DNA from: Bacteroides propionicigenes
Lineage (GTDB): Bacteria; Bacteroidota; Bacteroidia; Bacteroidales; Bacteroidaceae
Direction: 5' to 3'
DNA: 64,000 bases
NCBI RefSeq assembly: GCF_018390535.1
Contig: NZ_JAHBBW010000003.1
Span: forward strand, 310,001-374,000
Below the pieces are notes generated by a model that was not told where the DNA came from, ran no database searches, and saw only the letters and a program-made list of their open reading frames with translations. A program made the translations under genes and the position numbers. Of the stretch, positions 26,510-34,708 are shown one piece after another (position 1 is the stretch's first letter; every line of letters starts with the position of its first letter).

Positions 26510-27991
26510 ATGGAAAAGAAACTAAAATCATGGCAAGGATGGCTGTTGTTCGGTGGTTCAATGGTCGTTGTGTTTGTCTTGGGCTTGTGCGTGTCGGCTT
26601 TAATGGAACGCAGGTCGGAGTTGGCAAGTGTGTTTAATAACCGCAAAACGGTGATTGAAGGTATCGAAGCACGTAATGAGGTCTTTAAAGATGATTTTCC
26701 CCGCGAATATCAGACATGGACGGAAACTGCCAAAACTGATTTCCAAAGTGAATTTAATGGAAATATAGCGGTGGATGTCTTGGAACAGCGTCCGGAAATG
26801 GTTGTTTTGTGGGCAGGATATGCATTCTCAAAAGATTATTCTACACCTCGCGGACATATGCATGCCATTGAAGATATAACGGTAAGTTTGCGCACGGGTG
26901 CTCCTGCCACGGCGGCTGATGGCCCGCAGCCTTCTACTTGTTGGGCTTGCAAAAGTCCGGATGTGCCACGTATGATGGAGGCTATCGGGGTAGATGCGTT
27001 TTATAACAATAAATGGGGTGCTTTTGGCGATGAAATAGTAAATCCTATCGGCTGTGCCGATTGCCACGAACCGGAAAATATGAATCTGCATATCAGTCGC
27101 CCGGCATTGATTGAGGCTTTTCAACGTCAGGGAAAAGATATTACCAAAGCTACGCCGCAGGAAATGCGCTCGTTGGTATGTGCACAGTGTCATGTGGAGT
27201 ATTACTTCAAGGGAGATGGAAAGTATCTGACTTTCCCATGGGATAAAGGCTTTACAGTGGAAGAGATGGAGGCCTACTATGATGAGGCCGGTTTCTATGA
27301 TTATATTCATAAACTGAGCCGTACTCCGATATTGAAGGCGCAGCATCCCGATTTTGAAATAGCACAAATGGGTATTCACGGACAACGCGGGGTATCGTGT
27401 GCAGACTGCCATATGCCTTACAAGAGTGAAGGCGGAGTGAAATTCAGCGATCACCATATTCAGAGTCCGTTAGCTATGATAGATCGTACTTGCCAGACTT
27501 GTCATCGTGAAAGCGAGGAAACTTTGCGCAACAATGTTTACGAGCGTCAGCGTAAAGCCAATGAAATTCGTAACCGTCTTGAAGCGGAACTGGCTAAGGT
27601 GCACATCGAAGCTAAGTTTGCATGGGACAAAGGAGCTACGGACGACCAGATGAAGGATGTACTGGCATTAATCCGTCAGGCACAATGGCGTTGGGATTTT
27701 AGTGTAGCGTCTCACGGGGCTGCTTTCCATGCTCCGCAGGAGATACAGAGAGTGTTGTCTCATGGTTTGGATAAAGCGTTACAGGCTCGTTTGGCTGTCT
27801 CCAAGGTGTTGGCAAAGAATGGTTTTACAGGAGATGTACCCATGCCTGATATTTCTACAAAGGAGAAAGCGCAGGAATATATCGGTTTGGATATGGATGC
27901 CGAGAGGGCGGCAAAGGAGAAGTTCTTGAAGACTACCGTACCTGCCTGGTTGGAGAAAGCTAAGGCTAACGGTCGTTTGGCACAAAAATAA
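26510..27991 (+). CDS. nrfA: Ammonia-forming cytochrome c nitrite reductase, pentaheme catalytic subunit
   Basis: 493 residues with an uncleaved-looking N-terminal helix. Five heme motifs are visible: the active-site CWACK (144-148), where lysine replaces histidine, then CADCH 182-186, CAQCH 224-228, CADCH 297-301 and CQTCH 328-332. The CXXCK motif is diagnostic of NrfA. The enzyme reduces nitrite to ammonium with six electrons and also reduces NO and hydroxylamine. The surrounding nrfH, ResB and CcsA genes supply electrons and heme attachment. Confidence 0.98.
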   Translation: MEKKLKSWQGWLLFGGSMVVVFVLGLCVSALMERRSELASVFNNRKTVIEGIEARNEVFKDDFPREYQTWTETAKTDFQSEFNGNIAVDVLEQRPEMVVLWAGYAFSKDYSTPRGHMHAIEDITVSLRTGAPATAADGPQPSTCWACKSPDVPRMMEAIGVDAFYNNKWGAFGDEIVNPIGCADCHEPENMNLHISRPALIEAFQRQGKDITKATPQEMRSLVCAQCHVEYYFKGDGKYLTFPWDKGFTVEEMEAYYDEAGFYDYIHKLSRTPILKAQHPDFEIAQMGIHGQRGVSCADCHMPYKSEGGVKFSDHHIQSPLAMIDRTCQTCHRESEETLRNNVYERQRKANEIRNRLEAELAKVHIEAKFAWDKGATDDQMKDVLALIRQAQWRWDFSVASHGAAFHAPQEIQRVLSHGLDKALQARLAVSKVLAKNGFTGDVPMPDISTKEKAQEYIGLDMDAERAAKEKFLKTTVPAWLEKAKANGRLAQK

Positions 27992-28006
27992 GACAGAACA
28001 GCAACA

Positions 28007-29320
28007 ATGTGGAAGAGACCTTGGGGGTATAAAGAAGGATTGGTATGCGGAGCCGGGCTATTTGCTACGGGACTGTTTCTGCAGGGGACTGTTGGAAATA
28101 TCCATTGGGATTTGTTTTCCCGGCCGGTGAATATAATTGTACTGGCAGCATATCTGTTCCTGTTGGCAGTGTTGTACGGGTTGCGTAAGAAGGTTTATTG
28201 TTTTGAATGGCTCACACATTATACCGCTGCGGTTTCTTCTCTTATTTGGGTAGCAGCCATTACGGTGGTAATGGGGCTGGTACGTCAAGTGCCCGCTACA
28301 CAGCCGCCGGCAGATTGGTTAGGCTTCTCCAAAATGCTTTCATTCTGGCCGTTTGTGTTGCTTTATATCTGGATGGTTACGGTGCTCGGATTGACTATTC
28401 TTCGTTCCGGTTTTCCATTCCGTTTGCGAAAGATACCTTTTCTTCTGAATCATGCGGGACTATTCATTGCTCTGCTGACAGCCACATTGGGTAATGCCGA
28501 TTTGCAACGTTTGAAGATGATTACTCAATTGGGTAAAACCGAATGGCGCGCTACGGATGAAAACGGCAACCTTTCTGAACTTCCGTTGGCTATTGAACTG
28601 AAAGGATTTACCATTGACGAATATCCTCCGAAACTAATGTTGATAGACAATGAAACAGGCAAGGTGTTGCCTGCCGGTGTGCCGGAACATTTGCTGCTTG
28701 AAGACGAGGTTACAGAGGGGCGGTTGCTGGATTGGAACATTACACTTCTTAAATCCATTCCTATGGCAGCATCCGTAGCTACGGAAGACACATTGAAGTT
28801 TACGGATTTTCATTCAATGGGGGCAGCTTATGCTGTATATTTGAGAGCAACGAATATCAAAAACGGGCAAGCCCAAGAAGGCTGGGTGAGCTGCGGAAGT
28901 TTTATGTTTCCTTATAAGGCGTTGCGTCTGAATGACAAGGTAAGTTTGATTATGCCCGAAAGGGAACCGCAAAGATTCCTGTCGGACGTAACGGTTTATA
29001 CGCGGCAGGGGGATGTGAGGAATGACACTATTGAAGTAAATCATCCGCTGAAAGTGGCGGGTTGGAATATCTATCAATTAAGTTATGATGAGACTAAAGG
29101 ACGTTGGAGTGATGTCAGTGTGTTTGAACTGGTGTATGATCCCTGGCTTCCGTATGTGTATACCGGCATTATTATGATGATGTTGGGAGCTGTCTGTCTG
29201 TTCGTAAATGCGCAGAAGAGAGAAAGGGAAGATTTTGGAGAAAAGAAAATAAGTTCCGATGAAAAAGAAGTATCATCGGATGATAGCCGGACGAAAGCAA
29301 GAAAGGAGGATAGGGTATGA
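28007..29320 (+). CDS. resB: Cytochrome c biogenesis protein ResB/Ccs1-like
   Basis: 437 residues. Four hydrophobic segments (about 12-28, 38-55, 72-95 and 115-135, with one more near 382-402) frame a periplasmic region of about 240 residues. The last periplasmic part HPLKVAGWNIYQLSYDE is typical of ResB. With CcsA it forms the system II heme lyase that delivers heme to apocytochromes. It overlaps the next gene by 4 bp (ATGA). It lies directly after nrfA, so it probably serves these nine hemes. Confidence 0.88.
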   Translation: MWKRPWGYKEGLVCGAGLFATGLFLQGTVGNIHWDLFSRPVNIIVLAAYLFLLAVLYGLRKKVYCFEWLTHYTAAVSSLIWVAAITVVMGLVRQVPATQPPADWLGFSKMLSFWPFVLLYIWMVTVLGLTILRSGFPFRLRKIPFLLNHAGLFIALLTATLGNADLQRLKMITQLGKTEWRATDENGNLSELPLAIELKGFTIDEYPPKLMLIDNETGKVLPAGVPEHLLLEDEVTEGRLLDWNITLLKSIPMAASVATEDTLKFTDFHSMGAAYAVYLRATNIKNGQAQEGWVSCGSFMFPYKALRLNDKVSLIMPEREPQRFLSDVTVYTRQGDVRNDTIEVNHPLKVAGWNIYQLSYDETKGRWSDVSVFELVYDPWLPYVYTGIIMMMLGAVCLFVNAQKREREDFGEKKISSDEKEVSSDDSRTKARKEDRV

Positions 29321-30108
29321 GTTGGGATTACTTTGTATTCTTTGCCGTTGTTGCGGCACTTTTGTGGGGTGCAGGCGCATATGCCGCATTGCGCGGAAGA
29401 CGTCCGGTGTCGGTATATGCTTTTACTCTGACAGGACTGGCAGTTTTTTTGGGTTTTATAGTGGCGATGTGGATTTCTTTGGAGCGCCCGCCGATGCGTA
29501 CAATGGGGGAGACGCGTTTGTGGTATTCTTTCTTTCTTCCATTGGCCGGACTTATCACTTATAGCCGTTGGAGATATAAGTGGATATTAAGTTTTAGTTT
29601 TGTTCTTTCTCTGGTGTTTATATGTATTAATCTTTTCAAGCCGGAGATTCATAATAAGACTTTGATGCCTGCATTGCAGAGTCCTTGGTTTACACCGCAT
29701 GTCATAGTCTATATGTTTGCGTATGCCATGCTTGGGGCGGCTACAGTAATGGCTGTTTACTTGATATGGTTCAAGAAAAAGGAAATTGAACGTCAGGAAA
29801 TGGATTTGTGTGATAACCTGACTTATGTGGGACTTGCTTTTATGACTTTGGGTATGCTGTCCGGCGCTATTTGGGCAAAAGCTGCGTGGGGACATTATTG
29901 GGCATGGGATCCGAAGGAAACTTGGGCAGCGGCTACATGGTTTTCTTATCTGGGGTATGTCCACTATCGTTTGGGACGTCCTTTGGCATATCGCAAGGCA
30001 TTGGTCGGGTTACTTATATCTTTCCTGTTATTACAAATGTGCTGGTATGGTATCAATTATCTGCCTTCAGCACAAGGAGCGAGTGTACATACGTATAATT
30101 TAAATTAG
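29317..30108 (+). CDS. ccsA: Cytochrome c assembly protein CcsA/ResC
   Basis: 263 residues with about eight membrane helices. The tryptophan-rich heme-handling motif WGHYWAWDPKETWAAATWF (near 190-208) is the signature of the CcmC/CcmF/CcsA heme-lyase family. Conserved histidines flank it (PHVIVYMFAYA and VHYRLGRPL). It works with ResB as the system II synthase. It overlaps resB by 4 bp, so the two are translationally coupled. Confidence 0.93.
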   Translation: MSWDYFVFFAVVAALLWGAGAYAALRGRRPVSVYAFTLTGLAVFLGFIVAMWISLERPPMRTMGETRLWYSFFLPLAGLITYSRWRYKWILSFSFVLSLVFICINLFKPEIHNKTLMPALQSPWFTPHVIVYMFAYAMLGAATVMAVYLIWFKKKEIERQEMDLCDNLTYVGLAFMTLGMLSGAIWAKAAWGHYWAWDPKETWAAATWFSYLGYVHYRLGRPLAYRKALVGLLISFLLLQMCWYGINYLPSAQGASVHTYNLN

Positions 30109-30114
30109 AATACT

Positions 30115-31389
30115 ATGAAAGCTGTTTATTTAGCATTAGGATTATTGCTGTTGTCCGGTATGTTGTGGGCACAGAAGACGGAAAAGGAAAATGAGTTTTC
30201 AATGTCCATGCAAATCAGACCTCGTGCGGAATACCGTAACGGTGCTCTCTTTCCGCGTGAAGAAGGGGATAAAGCAGCTGCCTTCATCAATAATCGTGCA
30301 CGCTTGTCTATGGAATACAAACGTACTAATCTGAGTATGAAAATCTCTGCACAGCATGTAGGCGTATGGGGACAAGATGCTCAGATTGACAAGAACGGAC
30401 GCTTCATTATGAACGAGGCATGGGCAAAGTTAGGTTTTGGTGCGGGCTTTTTTGCGCAATTGGGACGACAGACTTTGTCTTATGATGATGAACGTATTTT
30501 GGGTGGTTTGGACTGGAATGTTGCCGGACGTTACCATGATGCTTTGAAGTTGGGATATGAAAACAGGGCGCATAAATTGCATTTTATTTTGGCGTTTAAT
30601 CAGAATGATGAAAAGACCATAGGCGGCACTTATTATAATAATGGAGGACAACCATATAAGAATATGCAGACTTTGTGGTATCATTACACTGCCGAAGGAT
30701 TGCCTTTGGACGCTTCTTTTCTTTTTATGAATCTGGGATGGGAGACAGGAGACCCGGAAACACAGATAGCAGATACCCGCTATATGCAGACTGTGGGAAC
30801 TTACATTACTTACAAACCGCAGTCATGGAATATGCAGGCTGCTTTTTATTATCAGACAGGAAAGAATAAGGCATCGGCAAGTGTATCGGCTTATATGGCG
30901 AGTGTAAAGGCTGCATATGCTATTGACAAGCAATGGAGTGTGAATTTGGGGTATGACTATTTGAGTGGAGATAATGACAAAGGTTTGAAGTTCAAGGCGT
31001 TTGATCCTTTGTATGGTACACATCATAAATTCTATGGTGCAATGGATTATTTCTACGCTTCATTGTTTGTAAACGGTTTGGCTCCCGGTTTGCAAGACGC
31101 ACAGTTGGGAGTGAATTATAAGGCTTCTTCAAAAGTCGGTATGCAGTTGAACTATCATTACTTTGCCACAGCAGCCAAGTTGCAGGAGGTAAAAAAAGGA
31201 TTGGGCTCTGAACTTGATTATCAGATAGACTGGAATGTGATGAAGGATGTGAAATTATCTGCCGGTTACTCTGTTATGTTGGGTACGAAATCTATGGATA
31301 TTGTAAAAGGCGGCAACCACAAACGTTGGCAAGACTGGGGCTGGCTGTCTTTGAACATTAATCCAAAGATATTCTTTGCAAAATGGTGA
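30115..31389 (+). CDS. Alginate_exp-type outer-membrane porin of the nrf operon
   Basis: 424 residues with signal peptide (LALGLLLLSGMLWAQ). A barrel begins with MSMQIRPRAEYRNGALF, followed by ARLSMEYKRTNLSMKISAQHVGVWGQDAQ, and ends IFFAKW. This is the alginate-export/AlgE-like barrel family that Bacteroidetes use as a general anion channel. It begins 7 bp after ccsA, so it belongs to the nrf operon. Inference: a nitrite or nitrate pore for the periplasmic enzyme. It stops one nucleotide from the stop of the converging regulator gene. Confidence 0.8.
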   Translation: MKAVYLALGLLLLSGMLWAQKTEKENEFSMSMQIRPRAEYRNGALFPREEGDKAAAFINNRARLSMEYKRTNLSMKISAQHVGVWGQDAQIDKNGRFIMNEAWAKLGFGAGFFAQLGRQTLSYDDERILGGLDWNVAGRYHDALKLGYENRAHKLHFILAFNQNDEKTIGGTYYNNGGQPYKNMQTLWYHYTAEGLPLDASFLFMNLGWETGDPETQIADTRYMQTVGTYITYKPQSWNMQAAFYYQTGKNKASASVSAYMASVKAAYAIDKQWSVNLGYDYLSGDNDKGLKFKAFDPLYGTHHKFYGAMDYFYASLFVNGLAPGLQDAQLGVNYKASSKVGMQLNYHYFATAAKLQEVKKGLGSELDYQIDWNVMKDVKLSAGYSVMLGTKSMDIVKGGNHKRWQDWGWLSLNINPKIFFAKW

Positions 31390-31390
31390 T

Positions 31391-32080
31391 TTAGATATAT
31401 TCGTTTAAGGCTGTTTCATTAAGAATTTCGATTCTTTTTCCTGTCATCCGGATGATGCCTTCTTTAGTCATCTTGTTGATTTCCTTAGAAAGTGCGGGAC
31501 GGGTTACATTCAGATATTCTGCCAATTCGGACTGTGTGTGAGCTATTGTGACACAGTTTGAGTTGGCAGTTCTGTTTTCCAGCAAGTAGACTACGAAGCG
31601 TTCGCGCACAGTTTTTCTGGAAAGGGTTCTTAAACGTGAAACTGTACAGGCCGTACAATTGCCGCTTACGCAAAGGAAGTTATGTAATATCTGCGGGTCT
31701 TGGCTGATAAGCTTGAACGTAGACTCTTTGGTGGCAGTGAACAATGTACTGTCTTCTATGGCGGTAAATGTTGCCGGAAGTGTGTTGTTTGAACCGAAAA
31801 GATGTGGTGTGGCGAATGCACGGGGGGCAATGATATACTCTATCATTACACTGTTTCCCAGCCCGTCAATGATGTCTACCCGTAGCTTTCCTTTTAAAAG
31901 AACGTATAACTTTTTGCAGGGGATACCTTGGGTAGCTATAATATCTTTCTTCTTTACATCATAGACGGCATAATCCAATTTATCCAATAATGATAATTTG
32001 ATGTTATGCGGTAAGTCCCGGAACAAAGGGATGTTGAACAATCGCTCCTTATCTTCTTCCTGCAATAGCTTTTTTTCCAT
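31391..32080 (-). CDS. Crp/Fnr family regulator with a cysteine cluster
   Basis: 229 residues from the ATG at 32080; a GTG at 32098 is an alternative. The cyclic-nucleotide-type beta-roll is at about 15-120, the dimer helix at 130-160, and the winged helix HTQSELAEYLNVTRPALSKEINKM near the C-terminus. Unusually, the dimer helix start carries Cys137, Cys142 and Cys145 (CVSGNCTAC), and Cys55 lies in the beta-roll. This is not the Fnr N-terminal cluster but could bind iron-sulfur, heme or zinc, or react with NO (inference). It is the second gene of a two-regulator operon between nrf and hcp. Confidence 0.88.
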   Translation of the reverse strand: MEKKLLQEEDKERLFNIPLFRDLPHNIKLSLLDKLDYAVYDVKKKDIIATQGIPCKKLYVLLKGKLRVDIIDGLGNSVMIEYIIAPRAFATPHLFGSNNTLPATFTAIEDSTLFTATKESTFKLISQDPQILHNFLCVSGNCTACTVSRLRTLSRKTVRERFVVYLLENRTANSNCVTIAHTQSELAEYLNVTRPALSKEINKMTKEGIIRMTGKRIEILNETALNEYI

Positions 32081-32133
32081 AGTATATAAATCTCTCACAA
32101 AGGTAGGAATAATAAGTAGATATAGGCTGATTT

Positions 32134-32772
32134 TTAAAGATACTTTTGTGCATCGGTTTCATTAATCTGTATTTCTTTTCCTTCTATTCGTAAACAGCCC
32201 TCACCGGCCAGTTCGGATAAAGCCCGTGCCAGTGAAGGGCGTGCCACGCCGAGTATTTGCGCCACTTCCTGTTGATTGCGTATAGAGCCGTGAATGCGCA
32301 GGTAGTTCAATATCCGTGATTTAAGACTTTGTAAGGCAAATGCGTTCAGCTTTTGGGAAAGAAACAGAGTTCTGTCCGATACCAATCTTAGAAAATTGTG
32401 CATTACTATAGGATATTGATGTAGAAATTCTAAAAAAGCGCTTTGGCTTATGACAAGTATTTCACATTTTTCTATTGCTTCGATATTGACAGGGAAACGG
32501 TTTTCCGATGAAAATACGAATGCAGGGGCAAGCAGTTGCGGAGCTTTCAGCGTTTCGATAGTCAGTTGCTTGCCTTCCGCATTGACCATTTGTGTACGTA
32601 CTTTGCCACTGCACAAGATAAACAAAGAACGGTATGTCTCTCCCTGCATAGCTATAAAGTCAGACGGTTTATACAGTCGGCGCGCGTGTTTGGGGGAGAG
32701 TATAAGGGATAATAATTCTTCTTCCGTGATTCCCCGGAAAGGCGGCATTCTCAGTAACGGGTATATTTCCAT
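32134..32772 (-). CDS. Crp/Fnr family regulator
   Basis: 212 residues from the ATG at 32772 (MEIYPLL). A longer frame begins with GTG at 32862, but it runs through the hcp operator and both promoter boxes, so the short start is preferred. Beta-roll about 10-115, dimer helix HNFLRLVSDRTLFLSQKLN about 128-148, and winged helix with RNQQEVAQILGVARPSLARALSEL. It lacks a cysteine cluster. It lies 53 bp ahead of the second regulator on the same strand. It is transcribed divergently from hcp, sharing the operator at 32798-32815. Confidence 0.9.
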   Translation of the reverse strand: MEIYPLLRMPPFRGITEEELLSLILSPKHARRLYKPSDFIAMQGETYRSLFILCSGKVRTQMVNAEGKQLTIETLKAPQLLAPAFVFSSENRFPVNIEAIEKCEILVISQSAFLEFLHQYPIVMHNFLRLVSDRTLFLSQKLNAFALQSLKSRILNYLRIHGSIRNQQEVAQILGVARPSLARALSELAGEGCLRIEGKEIQINETDAQKYL

Positions 32773-32797
32773 TCTCTTTTTGTTTTTTTGTGGTTTG

Positions 32798-32815
32798 GTG
32801 TAACATACGTGACAC
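32798..32815 (+). promoter_or_regulatory. Crp/Fnr-type operator between the regulator and hcp
   Basis: GTGTAACATACGTGACAC has 7-bp arms with one mismatch around ATAC. The centre (32806.5) is 36.5 bp upstream of the last base of the hcp -7 box, the same spacing as in nrf. For the divergent regulator gene it falls at about +27 to +44, where binding would block transcription (inference). Confidence 0.7.
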
Positions 32816-32835
32816 TTTACGTAAGTGCGAATCCT

Positions 32836-32843
32836 CATCTTTG
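32836..32843 (+). promoter_or_regulatory. -7 box of hcp
   Basis: CATCTTTG departs from TAnnTTTG at one base, as expected of a promoter that needs an activator. Expected start near 32847. Confidence 0.6.
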
Positions 32844-32845
32844 CA

Positions 32846-32853
32846 CAAAGATA
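32846..32853 (-). promoter_or_regulatory. -7 box of the Crp/Fnr operon
   Basis: The minus strand reads TATCTTTG, matching the consensus. It is back to back with the hcp box, the two forming a palindrome separated by CA. Confidence 0.65.
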
Positions 32854-32924
32854 GTGAAACACTTTCTTTATAAGAAACTAAACGACGGGGAAAGTGTTGA
32901 CGGAAAGTAGGTATAAACTTCTAA

Positions 32925-34592
32925 ATGAATAAGAAAATGGAAACGAACATGTTTTGTTATCAATGTCAGGAAACAGCCAAAGGAATAGGCTGTATGCTGA
33001 AAGGTGTGTGCGGAAAAGAAAGTCATACGGCACAAGCCATGGATTTGCTGCTGTTTGTAGTAAGAGGTGTTTCGGTGGTTACCGATGCTTTGCGTAAAGC
33101 CGGATGCCCCGTATCTGAAGAAGCCGATGTCTTTGTGGTAGATGCCCTGTTTTCTACAATTACAAATGCCAATTTCGATGATGAAAGTATCTTGCAGCGA
33201 ATAGATAAGGGACTTGCTTTGCGTAATCGGTTAATGGATGAAGCCAAGCGTAACAATGTGTTTTTGCCGGAAGTGGATGAACTTGCCTGGCAGGGAACGC
33301 GTGCCGCTTATGCTGAAAAAGCGAAGTCGGTAGGTGTATTGCGTGAGCCTGACGAGGATCTTCGCTCTTTGAAAGAATTGCTGACATACGGCCTGAAAGG
33401 TATGGCGGCTTATTTGGAACATGCCATGCGTTTAGGGTTTAATGATGACGATATTCATGTCTTTATACAACGTGCATTGGCTACGATAGCCTGCCGTTCG
33501 CTTTCGGCAGATGAGTGGACGCAGTTGGTTCTCGAAGCAGGTAGCTTTGGAGTAAAGACTATGGCTTTGCTGGATGAGGCGAATACGGGAACTTATGGAA
33601 ATCCTGAAATCACCAAAGTGAATATAGGTGTCAAGAGTCGTCCGGGTATCTTGATTAGCGGGCATGACTTGAAAGATTTGGAAGAACTGTTAAAACAAAC
33701 GGACGGTACCGGAGTGGATGTATATACCCACAGTGAGATGTTGCCGGCACATTATTACCCTGCCTTTAAGAAGTACTCTCACTTTGTAGGTAACTACGGT
33801 AATGCTTGGTGGAAACAACGTGAAGAGTTTACGGCTTTCAACGGTCCAATTCTGTTTACTACAAATTGTATTGTACCGCCATTGGCAAATGCTGTATACA
33901 AGGAAAGAATGTTTACTACTAACTCTACCGGATATCCGGGTTGTAAGCATATCAATAAGGATGCAACGGGTAAGAAAGACTTTTCCGAAATCATAGAGAT
34001 AGCCAAGCATTGCCAGCCACCCACGGAAATTGAACACGGAGAGATTATCGGAGGCTTTGCTCATAATCAGGTTTTGCAACTGGCGGATAAGGTCGTGGAT
34101 GCGGTAAAGAGCGGTGCGATTCGTCGCTTTATTGTAATGGCTGGGTGTGACGGACGTATGAAGAGCCGTGATTACTATACGGAGTTTGCTAAATCATTGC
34201 CTCAGGATACTGTAATCCTTACGGCAGGTTGTGCCAAGTACCGCTATAATAAGCTCGGTTTGGGTGATATTAACGGTATTCCTCGCGTACTGGATGCAGG
34301 ACAGTGCAATGACAGTTACTCTCTGGCCGTTATCGCTTTGAAGTTGAAAGAAGTGTTCCAACTTAATGACATCAATGAACTGCCTATTGTTTATAACATA
34401 GCTTGGTATGAGCAGAAAGCCGTAATCGTATTGTTGGCACTGTTGAGCTTAGGAGTGAAAGAAATACATTTAGGTCCTACTTTGCCTGCATTCCTCTCTC
34501 CGAATGTGGCTAAAGTATTGGTGGATATGTTCCATATAGCAGGTATCGGTAGTGTAGAAGAGGACTTGAAGAAATTTGGCTTGGCTTCTTAA
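32925..34592 (+). CDS. hcp: Hydroxylamine reductase / hybrid cluster protein
   Basis: 555 residues. The N-terminal cysteine motif C-x2-C-x8-C-x5-C (CYQCQE ... CMLKGVC) is the [4Fe-4S] type of strict anaerobes. The hybrid-cluster region is marked by [15 protein letters not shown] and [11 protein letters not shown]. Hcp reduces NO or hydroxylamine and is also an S-nitrosylase in E. coli. It starts at the ATG at 32925; ATGs follow at 32937 and 32949. It shares a promoter architecture with nrf, giving a nitrosative-stress module. Confidence 0.96.
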   Translation: MNKKMETNMFCYQCQETAKGIGCMLKGVCGKESHTAQAMDLLLFVVRGVSVVTDALRKAGCPVSEEADVFVVDALFSTITNANFDDESILQRIDKGLALRNRLMDEAKRNNVFLPEVDELAWQGTRAAYAEKAKSVGVLREPDEDLRSLKELLTYGLKGMAAYLEHAMRLGFNDDDIHVFIQRALATIACRSLSADEWTQLVLEAGSFGVKTMALLDEANTGTYGNPEITKVNIGVKSRPGILISGHDLKDLEELLKQTDGTGVDVYTHSEMLPAHYYPAFKKYSHFVGNYGNAWWKQREEFTAFNGPILFTTNCIVPPLANAVYKERMFTTNSTGYPGCKHINKDATGKKDFSEIIEIAKHCQPPTEIEHGEIIGGFAHNQVLQLADKVVDAVKSGAIRRFIVMAGCDGRMKSRDYYTEFAKSLPQDTVILTAGCAKYRYNKLGLGDINGIPRVLDAGQCNDSYSLAVIALKLKEVFQLNDINELPIVYNIAWYEQKAVIVLLALLSLGVKEIHLGPTLPAFLSPNVAKVLVDMFHIAGIGSVEEDLKKFGLAS

Positions 34593-34631
34593 ACAGGTAA
34601 GTTGATAGGAACTATTCCTGAAAAATAATCT

Positions 34632-34680
34632 AATCCGGCTAAGAGTCAGAGGCCATAGCTGCCTGATTCTTAACCGGATT
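34632..34680. terminator. Terminator between hcp and GH115
   Basis: AATCCGG pairs with CCGGATT as outer arms, then TAAGA with TCTTA and TCA with TGA, separated by single mismatches. On the minus strand it is followed by T-rich sequence, so it could serve the GH115 gene, and hcp from the other side. Confidence 0.6.
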
Positions 34681-34708
34681 GAGATAAAAAGTGAGATATA
34701 TTTATATG

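Noticed and set aside
32773..32862. N-terminal extension of the Crp/Fnr gene from a GTG at 32862
   Set aside because: It would cover the operator and both -7 boxes, and the added residues (CHVCYTKPQKNKK) do not belong to the family fold.
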